From Candidatus Nitrotoga sp. LAW (GTDB lineage Bacteria; Pseudomonadota; Gammaproteobacteria; Burkholderiales; Gallionellaceae): a stretch of DNA of 64,000 bases. The notes beneath the pieces were generated by a model, which saw nothing but the letters and a program-made list of their open reading frames with translations, was not told the DNA's origin and made no database searches. The stretch is from the NCBI GenBank assembly GCA_003402315.1, contig QFXI01000015.1, positions 1 to 64,000 of the forward strand, given 5' to 3'. Within the stretch, counting starts at the first letter, position 1; each line of letters begins with the position of its first letter. The position numbers were made by a program, and so were the translations under genes. Below are positions 38,399 through 46,698 of the stretch, piece after piece.

Positions 38399-40237
38399 AT
38401 GACTACCGCTGCCCCAATGCAGAACAGTGCCGTCAAGTCACCGCTCGCGAGCAATTCGTCTCACGCGAGGTTGCTTTTGCAGCGTAAATGCGCCTGCGGC
38501 GGGTCGGCGACTTCATCATTAAGCGGTGAATGCGCGGAATGCAGTAAAAATAAATTGCAGCGCAAACTCAGCATAGGTGCAAGCAATGATCCATTGGAAC
38601 AGGAGGCGGATCGGGTCGCGGATCAGGTATTGGCAGCGCCCGCACATTCCACAGTCAGCAGCGCAACACCGAGCATACAGCGATTTTCTGGACGATCGAC
38701 AGCAGATGCAATTACGGCACCGCCCAGCGTAGATCGGATACTTTCTGGTTCCGGCCAGCCGTTGGATAAGGCTTTACGGCAAGACATGGAACAGCGCTTC
38801 GGCCATGATTTTTCCAAGGTACGTGTGCACACCGGCGCAGCAGCCGAGCAATCAGCGCGTGATGTAAATGCTCACGCTTATACAGTCGGGAATAATGTAG
38901 TGTTCGGTGCGGGAAGGTATACGTTTGGGACGAATGAAAGTCGGCGGTTGATTGCTCATGAATTGACTCACGTGGTCCAGCAGAGCGCCACACCACGAAT
39001 AATTCAGCGCACAATTAACGTCGACGACTTTGAGGGGGGCAGTTTCACTATGGGCGTGCTCGAAACTTACCTCGCAAACTTCGGGCCTGGGAAGATTGAA
39101 GACCACAACGACAGTGACGACAAGGCGCGCACGATCGTCGCGCTTTGGCGCAAGGGAAAAATCCAGCTCGCCGCTAGTAAAAAAATTCTGCTGATTAAGG
39201 AGATGCAGTCCGGTTTTACCGGAGATGACGACGAGCGGGCGATCCTGACGCTGCTACTGAACACCACGGACGTGGAACTTCAAACGATCTTCGGCAAAGG
39301 TGGCATTGACCCGAACGATTTGGACAGCGATTTCCAAGGGCCTGAAGAAGACGTGCTCCGCGCCTTTTATGACCGCAAATGCGAAGGTGGTCGCAATGCA
39401 GCGCTCAAAGGCTCGTGCAAAATTCGCGACACCGCCGCTGCAAGCCCACAGGCTGCGCCAAAAGCCGAACAGCAATCACCCGCGCGCGTGCCGCGAAAAA
39501 ATGAAACCGATGTCGTGGTTCTCCTCGACGCTGCACTTACCCCAGTCGTGAAAACCATCGCTTCAGATGCCGTCGAGCTTCAGCCGGCGACTGCCGAAGA
39601 CCTAGGCAAAAAATTGAAGGCGCTCAACCGTCCGATCAAGACGATCTTTTACTTCGGTCACGCGGACGATAGTGCCGCAATTAAATTCGGAAAGGGCTGG
39701 GTCACCGCCGAAAAACACGCCGCAGCGGTTAATGGAATGGTGCCGTCAGGCATGGAACCGGAACTGGTCGATTTCCGCGGTTGCAGAATAGGAATGACGC
39801 CGCCAGCGATGGAAAAAATCCGCGCCGCGCTCGGCGCGAAAGCCGCAATCGGTGGAACTTGCTGGTTGATTACAAAAATGGTGGGGCCGTTCGATCTCGG
39901 CGACGGTGATGTTGTTTCACCAACTAGGCCCAAGCGTTACACCGACGCGCAATTGGCACCCGGTATCAAGATGGCGCTTGGCAGCTTCGGCCCGTCCACA
40001 AAATGCGTAATCGACACAACTACTGCGGCGTATTTTCGCGCGGGTGGGAAGTTTGTTTCCGCGTGGTTCAGCCCGCGCAGGGCAACGGAGTTCGACCCAC
40101 TGTACTCGCGCTGCTATAACTCGCTCGAACCGAAAGTCGTTGATCCGGCGGTGGTGGCAAAAGCGCAGGCATCTACGAGCCACGATTGCCAACTCATCCG
40201 GGTGGAGGAGAAACCGAAGGCGGAGGCGAAACCGTGA
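38399..40237 (+). CDS. DUF4157 eCIS-associated effector #4, C-terminus with caspase/CHAT-like His/Cys motifs
   Basis: N-terminal DUF4157 HELTH; C-terminal IKTIFYFGHADDSAAIKF...ELVDFRGCRIGMTPPAMEKIRAALGAKAAIGGTCW. Confidence 0.9.
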   Translation: MTTAAPMQNSAVKSPLASNSSHARLLLQRKCACGGSATSSLSGECAECSKNKLQRKLSIGASNDPLEQEADRVADQVLAAPAHSTVSSATPSIQRFSGRSTADAITAPPSVDRILSGSGQPLDKALRQDMEQRFGHDFSKVRVHTGAAAEQSARDVNAHAYTVGNNVVFGAGRYTFGTNESRRLIAHELTHVVQQSATPRIIQRTINVDDFEGGSFTMGVLETYLANFGPGKIEDHNDSDDKARTIVALWRKGKIQLAASKKILLIKEMQSGFTGDDDERAILTLLLNTTDVELQTIFGKGGIDPNDLDSDFQGPEEDVLRAFYDRKCEGGRNAALKGSCKIRDTAAASPQAAPKAEQQSPARVPRKNETDVVVLLDAALTPVVKTIASDAVELQPATAEDLGKKLKALNRPIKTIFYFGHADDSAAIKFGKGWVTAEKHAAAVNGMVPSGMEPELVDFRGCRIGMTPPAMEKIRAALGAKAAIGGTCWLITKMVGPFDLGDGDVVSPTRPKRYTDAQLAPGIKMALGSFGPSTKCVIDTTTAAYFRAGGKFVSAWFSPRRATEFDPLYSRCYNSLEPKVVDPAVVAKAQASTSHDCQLIRVEEKPKAEAKP

Positions 40238-40423
40238 GCCAAGCAACCACGTAGAATGCATTGTACCGCACCCTAGAAAACGTTAAATTAATGACTATTG
40301 ATTTTTGAACATTTCCAAATACAAACAATATGGTGCATAAAATGCCCCTTACCATTGAAACATCATGTCAAATGAAATCGATCGGGTCAGACTTTGAAAA
40401 TAATGAACCACCCTATCCGGAAT

Positions 40424-40530
40424 TAGGGAGAACTTTTATGTTGTGTATGCTTAATAAAATCAATCAAAAGGAAAGCGTTGCGCCACTTTACAAGGTGCTC
40501 GTTCAACCAGTCGTTTTGTATGCTCAGCCT
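40424..40530 (+). repeat. Possible degenerate fifth effector-cassette leader and 5' end
   Basis: agggagaacttttatgttgtgtatgcttaataaaatcaatcaaaaggaa... then gttgcgccactttacaaggtgctcgttcaa, resembling leader D followed by gttgcaccactgcagaatagtgctgtcaaa of cassette B. Confidence 0.4.
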
Positions 40531-40577
40531 TATGGAAATATTGACGAGCTACAACCGCCTACTGAATTGACCAACAA

Positions 40578-41246
40578 GTGCCTGATGCCATGAGCGGCTA
40601 TTCGAATTCCCCACAAATTCTCAAAGGCGGCATCGTGCTGATCGATGCCGAATCGGGTCGGGTGCTGCGCATCATTTCGCTGCAGTACAACCCGGAAAAA
40701 ATGACGCGCACCCTGCAAGTGCAGGGTGCCGGCGGCGAGGGTGGTAACCGCTCGGAAGCCATGCGTTTCAAGGGTCCGGCGGTGGAGACGTTCAAACTAG
40801 AGGCGGACATCGATGCGGCGGATCAATTGGAATTTCCCGACCAACACCGCTCCGTGGTGGAAAACGGCATTCAGCCGCAAGTGTCAATGCTGGAATCGCT
40901 GGTCAACCCGACCAGCGGCCAGTTGCTCGACCGCAATGCAATGTCACAGTCCGGCACGCTGGAGATCGCGCCGATGGAGGCGCCACTGGCCCTTTTTGTA
41001 TGGGGAAAAAATCGCATCGTGCCGGTGCGAATTACGGATTTTAGCGTGACCGAGGAAGCCTTTGATCCATCCTTGAATCCGATCGTCGCCAAGGTAAGCA
41101 TCGGCTTTAGGGTGCTGAACGTGGACGATCTCGGCTTCGATCACAAGGGCGGCAGTTTGTTCATGAGCTATTTGCAAACCAAGGAACGGCTTGCGGCTAA
41201 AGCCCAGGCAGGCGCTTTCTCTACGCTGGGAATAGGAGGCATTTGA
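40578..41246 (+). CDS. CIS tube protein / LysM-type adaptor (Afp7/Pvc7-like)
   Basis: VLRIISLQYNPEKMTRTLQVQGAGGEGGNRSEAMRFKGPAVETFKLEADIDA...FGFRVLNVDD-like C-terminus. Confidence 0.9.
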   Translation: MPDAMSGYSNSPQILKGGIVLIDAESGRVLRIISLQYNPEKMTRTLQVQGAGGEGGNRSEAMRFKGPAVETFKLEADIDAADQLEFPDQHRSVVENGIQPQVSMLESLVNPTSGQLLDRNAMSQSGTLEIAPMEAPLALFVWGKNRIVPVRITDFSVTEEAFDPSLNPIVAKVSIGFRVLNVDDLGFDHKGGSLFMSYLQTKERLAAKAQAGAFSTLGIGGI

Positions 41247-41611
41247 TGATAGACCCGCTCCAGGCTTTTATGCAGGCGAATTCTCTGGTCACTCCGTTGT
41301 TTCCGCCCGAAAGCCGCTATCACGGTATCGCGGCGGTGCAGTTCACTCAGCCGGACGGCACGGTCGTCGCGTATTTAAAGCGCCGTTTCGTGCCGCCGCC
41401 TGAAAACTTCTCGCTGCTACAAGAGCACATGGTCACTGCGGGTGATCGGCTAGACAATCTTGCCGCGCACTATATTGGCGATCCGTCGCAGTACTGGCGC
41501 ATCTGTGATGCCAACGGCGCCATACGCCCGGAAGAATTGACAGAAACTGCGGGCAAGCGCCTGCGTATCACCTTGCCAGAAGGCGTCCAAGGAGTGATCG
41601 ATGCTGGCTAA
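41243..41611 (+). CDS. LysM-like eCIS baseplate protein
   Basis: HMVTAGDRLDNLAAHYIGDPSQYWRICDANGAIRPEELTETAGKRLRITLP. Confidence 0.85.
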   Translation: MMIDPLQAFMQANSLVTPLFPPESRYHGIAAVQFTQPDGTVVAYLKRRFVPPPENFSLLQEHMVTAGDRLDNLAAHYIGDPSQYWRICDANGAIRPEELTETAGKRLRITLPEGVQGVIDAG

Positions 41612-42743
41612 AGGGATACATCTCACGCTGATGATCGGCCCTATCGTGCCGGTGCCGGTACCGCAGATGGTGATGAACGCGCTTGATAGCGTGCAGGTCA
41701 CTACGGCGGCGGGCGCAGCGAGCGGCTTCCAGATGAGCTTCCAATTCAGCAGCAAGTCGGAACTGAACACGTTTTTCATTATTGCCGGTGCGATGAACAG
41801 CGGTCCGGCTACGCCGCCGCTACGCGTCATGCTGATCATCACCCTCAACGGTACGCCACAACCGTTGTTTGACGGGGTGATGACGAATGTAGAAGTGCAA
41901 GCGGGAAGCAACGGTTCTCCGGGCACGGTGACGGTCACTGGGGAGGATCTTACCAAGGTCATGGACATGCTCGATTTCAGCGGCCTGCCTTACCCTGCAT
42001 TGCCGATTGAGGCACGCGTGGCACTGATTTGCGCCAAATACGCGGCCTTTGGCTTGATTCCGCTGGTTATTCCGGTACTGTTTCCTGATGTTCCTATCCC
42101 AGTGGACAAGATTCCCGCCCATAAGGGTACCGACCTTCAATACATTCAACAGCTCGCTGAAGAGGCCGGCTACATTTTTTACATCGAGCCTGGGCCGGCG
42201 GCGGGTACCAACATCGCTTATTTTGGGCCCGAGATCAAAGTGGGCGCACCGCAACCAGCACTCAACGTGGACATGGACGCGTTAACCAACGTTGAAAATA
42301 TGAATTTTTCGTTCGATCCGACCAAGGGTGTGCTGCCGGTCGTATTCATCCAGAACCAACTTACGCGCGTCCCGATTCCGATCCCGATTCCCAACATCAA
42401 TCCGTTGCAGCCACCGCTGGGAGTGCTTTCTACAACGCTCAGCAACCTCAAGATACTGAAGGACACGGCAAAGATGAACCCGATGCAGGCGATTTTAAGG
42501 GGGCTCAATGAAGCGAAGAAGTCGCAGGACTCCGTCAGCGCCAATGGCAGCATTAATGTGCTGCGCTATGGTCGGCCACTGAAAGCCAGACAACTGGTCG
42601 GTGTGCGCGGTGCAGGCATCGCCTACGATGGCCTCTATTTCGTAAACAGTGTCACCAGCACACTCAAGCGCGGCGAATTCAAGCAAAGTTTCAACTTGAC
42701 GCGCAACGGCTTGGTTTCAATCACACCGAGGGTTCCCGTATGA
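41601..42743 (+). CDS. eCIS spike hub protein (phage late control D / gp27-like)
   Basis: LFDGVMTNVEVQAGSNGSPGTVTVTGEDLTKVMDML...HKGTDLQYIQQLAEEAGYIFYIEPGPAAGTNIAYFGP. Confidence 0.88.
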   Translation: MLAKGIHLTLMIGPIVPVPVPQMVMNALDSVQVTTAAGAASGFQMSFQFSSKSELNTFFIIAGAMNSGPATPPLRVMLIITLNGTPQPLFDGVMTNVEVQAGSNGSPGTVTVTGEDLTKVMDMLDFSGLPYPALPIEARVALICAKYAAFGLIPLVIPVLFPDVPIPVDKIPAHKGTDLQYIQQLAEEAGYIFYIEPGPAAGTNIAYFGPEIKVGAPQPALNVDMDALTNVENMNFSFDPTKGVLPVVFIQNQLTRVPIPIPIPNINPLQPPLGVLSTTLSNLKILKDTAKMNPMQAILRGLNEAKKSQDSVSANGSINVLRYGRPLKARQLVGVRGAGIAYDGLYFVNSVTSTLKRGEFKQSFNLTRNGLVSITPRVPV

Positions 42744-43255
42744 GCGACAGCGGCAATTTTTATGGCAAGTACCGCGGCATGGTACTCAACAATATAGACC
42801 CGATGCAGATGGGACGACTGCAGGTACAGGTGCCTGATGTGGCGGGGCTCATTCCCACAACCTGGGCGATGCCATGCGTGCCGGTAGCCGGGATCAACAT
42901 GGGCATGTTTGCGTTGCCTATGATCGGTAGTGGCGTGTGGGTAGAATTTGAACAGGGTAATCCGGATCACCCGATTTGGGTCGGTTGCTTCTGGGGCAGC
43001 GCCGCAGAGCTGCCGGTGCTGTCGCGTATGGTGCCGCCCGCAGTGCCTGGCATCACGTTGCAGACTCCGTTGAAGAATGGCCTGATTATTAGTGACGTAC
43101 CCGGCCCCACTGGGGGCATCCAGTTGCAAACCACGACCGGTGCCATGATCTCGGTGACCGATATCGGCATCATGATTTCTAACGGCAAGGGCGCGGTGAT
43201 CAACCTCACCGGGCCGACGGTGGACATCAATCTCGGGGCACTCACGGTAATATAA
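42740..43255 (+). CDS. eCIS spike protein (gp5/VgrG OB-fold, Afp8-like)
   Basis: YRGMVLNNIDPMQMGRLQVQVPDVAG...WAMPCVPVAG...GSGVWVEFEQGNPDHPIWVGCFWG. Confidence 0.93.
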   Translation: MSDSGNFYGKYRGMVLNNIDPMQMGRLQVQVPDVAGLIPTTWAMPCVPVAGINMGMFALPMIGSGVWVEFEQGNPDHPIWVGCFWGSAAELPVLSRMVPPAVPGITLQTPLKNGLIISDVPGPTGGIQLQTTTGAMISVTDIGIMISNGKGAVINLTGPTVDINLGALTVI

Positions 43256-43268
43256 GGAGAACGACACT

Positions 43269-43586
43269 ATGCCCGCACCCGTCCTTCATCTTGGCGCCAC
43301 GGTAACCTGCATGCACGCAGGGCCGGCGACACCGCTCACGCCATTTCCGCGTGTGCTGCTGAGCGGCCAGCCGGTTACCACACTGGCCACGCCCTATGCG
43401 ATTACCGGCTGCGCCCTCACCGGCACACCCAACCCGCCCTGCGTCACCGCGCAATGGGTGGTGGGCGCAGTACGGGTGCTGGCTGGCGGTGTGCCGGTGC
43501 TGATGCAAACGGGGCAGGCGGTGTGCGTGCCTACCGGCACCGGCCTGCTGCCGCTAGTGGTTCAACCTAGGGTACTCGCGACATGA
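43269..43586 (+). CDS. PAAR-like spike tip protein
   Basis: GATVTCMHAGPATPLTPFPRVLLSGQPVTTLATPYAITGCAL...PCVTAQWVVGAVRVLAGGVPVLMQTGQAVC; conserved Cys/His and operon position. Confidence 0.82.
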   Translation: MPAPVLHLGATVTCMHAGPATPLTPFPRVLLSGQPVTTLATPYAITGCALTGTPNPPCVTAQWVVGAVRVLAGGVPVLMQTGQAVCVPTGTGLLPLVVQPRVLAT

Positions 43587-43951
43587 GCCAGATCGATTTT
43601 CCATTTCATTTCGATGGCCGTGGCCGCACCGCGCAGACGGACGAATCCGGTTATATTCGCGACCTTATCGAACAGGTGTTACTCACTGCGCCGGGCGAAC
43701 GTGTGATGCGTCCCACCTTCGGCAGCGGCGTGATGCAATTGGTATTCGCTGCCGCCAGCCCTGAAGTGGCGGCGACCACGCAGTTCCTGATTCAAGGCGC
43801 CTTGCAGCAATGGCTGAGCGACGTTATTACCGTCGACACCGTTGATGTACAGGCGCAGGACGGCGCCTTGCTCATCACCGTGCAATACGTAGAACGCCGC
43901 ACACAAATTCGCGGCGTGGCGCAGATCAGCGCGCCGGGAGGCGGCTTATGA
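43583..43951 (+). CDS. Baseplate wedge protein gp25/GPW family (Afp9-like)
   Basis: YIRDLIEQVLLTAPGERVMRPTFGSGVMQLVFA. Confidence 0.94.
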   Translation: MSQIDFPFHFDGRGRTAQTDESGYIRDLIEQVLLTAPGERVMRPTFGSGVMQLVFAAASPEVAATTQFLIQGALQQWLSDVITVDTVDVQAQDGALLITVQYVERRTQIRGVAQISAPGGGL

Positions 43952-46698
43952 AATACTACTGTTGCGACCAGCGCCGCCGCGAAGTAGTGAAGTTAAACGG
44001 CACCCTCAATGGTCTGGAATATCTAGAGGTGCATGACAGCGGTATTTCCGGAGACTCTACACGCCAGCTCACGCTGTTCGTGAAATTCCTGCGTGCAGTG
44101 CCCGCCACTCTCGGTAAGGACAACTTCCGCATCGAAGGTGGCGAACGCATCAAGAGCGTAGACATCGAGTGGATCACGATCGCCAATGCGCTGCCCGCCA
44201 GTGAGCCGCCCGGCCTGGTCGACGGCCTCGTGCCCCTCAATAAATTCATGGTGATCCGCACCAAGATTTACGGTGACTTTTCGCTGTATACGCTACGCCT
44301 GCTGAGCGGTCCCGGCAGCGATACGCCGCCGGCTGGTTTCGATCCGCGCCTGTGCGAGATCCAGTTTTCATTCAAAGTGCAGTGCGAATCAGATTTCGAT
44401 TGCGCCAGCGTTACCCCCTGTTCTACACCGCCAGCGACCAATCCGCGCCTTGATTATCTTGCCAAGGATTACGCCAGCTTCCGCCGCTTGATGCTGGATC
44501 GCATGAGCGTGCTGATGCCTGACTGGTCCAGCCGCAATGCCGCCGATATCGGCGTAACCTTGGTAGAAATGCTGGCCTATGTGGGCGATCAGCTTTCCTA
44601 TCAGCAAGACGCCGTCGCCACCGAAGCTTATCTCGCTACCGCGCGCAAGCGCATCTCGCTGCGACGCCATGCGCGGCTGGTGGATTATATTGTGCACGAG
44701 GGCTGCAATGCCCGCGTGTGGGTGCAACTATCCGTCAACGATGACGGTGTAAACATTCCACGTGGCACACCGTTGCTCACGCGCGTACCTAACACGCCCG
44801 AGCGCATCGCCCCGTCCGGCGATCAGCTGCGCGATGCCTTGGCAAGCGGTGCGCTAGTGTTCGAGACGGTGGAAGACACCCTGCTTTATCAAGATCACGA
44901 ACACATTAGTTTCTATTCCTGGGGCGAGCGCGAATGCTGTTTGCCTAAAGGGGCGACGCGCGCGACGCTCAACGGACACTATCCCAATCTCAAGGCGGGC
45001 GACGTGTTGGTGTTCGCGGAAGAATTTGGCCCGCGCACCGGACATGCCGCAGATGCAGACCGCGCGCATCGCTGGGCGGTGCGTCTCACCGACGTGCGTT
45101 TGGATAGCGACCCCTGCGGAGGTTTGTTCCTGCCAGTACCCAACAATAATCCGCTGGATGTCACCGAAATCCGTTGGGCAGAACAGGACGCGCTACCGTT
45201 TCCATTATGCCTGTCGACCATCACTGACCTGGATCACGGTGCGACTTATCTCGGTGAGGTGAGCGCGGCCTACGGCAACATCGTGCTGGCCGACCATGGC
45301 CGCACCCTGACAGGCGAAGATTTGGGTGCCGTGTCCGCCTCGCAACTCACCTTTACATCCAAGAGCGACGTATTAAGTTGCAAGCGTCCGCCCTTGCAGG
45401 CCGTACCACCACGTTTCCGGCCACGACTTGCGGAACGTCCGCTCACTCACGCCTTGCCACTCATAGCCGCGCCGTTGTTCGGCTTCACCGCGACAGCGGC
45501 TATCGTCACCGCGTTGCAAATCCGCAGCTTTACACCGTCGCTACACAATGCTTTGCAGGCGCAGGGCGTGCTGTTGCAAGCGGGGCCGGTGGTAGTGCAA
45601 GGCGGCGATGGCACCTGGTCTGTTTCTGACGGCGTGAGCGCCTATCGCCTGCGGCTGGATAGCGGACAGGTACAGGTGTCGCCGCTGGCCGATGCCGCTG
45701 TATTGATTGCTGCCGCCGAGCCGCAGCGTGCCCGTCCCGCCATTTCTCTCGCCAGTAATTTTCAGGGAACGCCAGACACGTGGTTGCCGCGCCCCGATCT
45801 GCTCGCCAGCGATGCTGGGGCGAGCGAATTCGTGGTGGAGAGCGAACACGACGGCAGCGCCTTACTGCGTTTCGGCGATGATTATCACGGCAAGCGCCCC
45901 GACGTCAGCACCACATTTAGTGCGAACTATCGCGTCGGTAACGGCGTGGCAGGCAATATCGGCCTGGAGTCCATCGCGCACATTGTCAGCAACGATGCGC
46001 GGCTGTTGCGCGCGTCGAATCCACTGCCGGCGCAAGGCGGCAGCGATCCTGAGAAGGCCGAGGATATCAGGCGCGATGCACCGGAAGCGTTTCGCACTCA
46101 GGAACGCGCCGTCACCCCAGCGGATTATGCCGAAGTAACCGAGCGCCATCCCAGCGTGCAACGCGCCGCCGCCACATTCCGCTGGACCGGCAGTTGGTAC
46201 ACGGTGTTTCTCACTATCGACCGCAAGGGCAGCGGCGAAGTGGATGCGGTCTATGAGCAAACCATCCGCGATCACGTCGAGCGCTATCGCATGGCCGGCT
46301 ATGACCTGGAGGTGAACGGCCCGAGTTATGTGCCCCTGCTTCTGGAAATGACGGTATGCGTCAAACCTGATTATTTCCGCGCCGATGTACGCGCCGCACT
46401 GATGCGCGTATTCAGCCGCGGCTGGCTGGCTAACGGCACACCTGCCCTATTCCATCCCGACAACTTCAGCTTCGGCCAGCCGGTTTATCTCAGCGCGATT
46501 TATGAAGCGGCTCAGGCAATACAAGGCGTAGCCTCGGTGGTGATCAACACCTTCCAGCGTTTGCGTGCGCCACCCGACCCAAAGCCTATGGATGACGGCG
46601 TGCTGACGATCGGGCGCCTGGAGATAGCACGACTGGACAACGATCCCAACTTCCCTGAACGGGGTGTGTTGAAGCTCTCGATAGGAGGCGGCAAATGA
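43948..46698 (+). CDS. Putative baseplate assembly protein (Afp11/gpJ-like)
   Basis: LDYLAKDYASFRRLMLDRMSVLMPDWSSRNAADIGVTLVEMLAYVGDQLSYQQDAVATEAYLATARKRISLRRHARLVDY. Confidence 0.95.
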   Translation: MKYYCCDQRRREVVKLNGTLNGLEYLEVHDSGISGDSTRQLTLFVKFLRAVPATLGKDNFRIEGGERIKSVDIEWITIANALPASEPPGLVDGLVPLNKFMVIRTKIYGDFSLYTLRLLSGPGSDTPPAGFDPRLCEIQFSFKVQCESDFDCASVTPCSTPPATNPRLDYLAKDYASFRRLMLDRMSVLMPDWSSRNAADIGVTLVEMLAYVGDQLSYQQDAVATEAYLATARKRISLRRHARLVDYIVHEGCNARVWVQLSVNDDGVNIPRGTPLLTRVPNTPERIAPSGDQLRDALASGALVFETVEDTLLYQDHEHISFYSWGERECCLPKGATRATLNGHYPNLKAGDVLVFAEEFGPRTGHAADADRAHRWAVRLTDVRLDSDPCGGLFLPVPNNNPLDVTEIRWAEQDALPFPLCLSTITDLDHGATYLGEVSAAYGNIVLADHGRTLTGEDLGAVSASQLTFTSKSDVLSCKRPPLQAVPPRFRPRLAERPLTHALPLIAAPLFGFTATAAIVTALQIRSFTPSLHNALQAQGVLLQAGPVVVQGGDGTWSVSDGVSAYRLRLDSGQVQVSPLADAAVLIAAAEPQRARPAISLASNFQGTPDTWLPRPDLLASDAGASEFVVESEHDGSALLRFGDDYHGKRPDVSTTFSANYRVGNGVAGNIGLESIAHIVSNDARLLRASNPLPAQGGSDPEKAEDIRRDAPEAFRTQERAVTPADYAEVTERHPSVQRAAATFRWTGSWYTVFLTIDRKGSGEVDAVYEQTIRDHVERYRMAGYDLEVNGPSYVPLLLEMTVCVKPDYFRADVRAALMRVFSRGWLANGTPALFHPDNFSFGQPVYLSAIYEAAQAIQGVASVVINTFQRLRAPPDPKPMDDGVLTIGRLEIARLDNDPNFPERGVLKLSIGGGK

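Noticed and set aside
42635-43267. 210-aa minus-strand ORF
   Set aside because: His/Arg-rich antisense shadow of the spike gene
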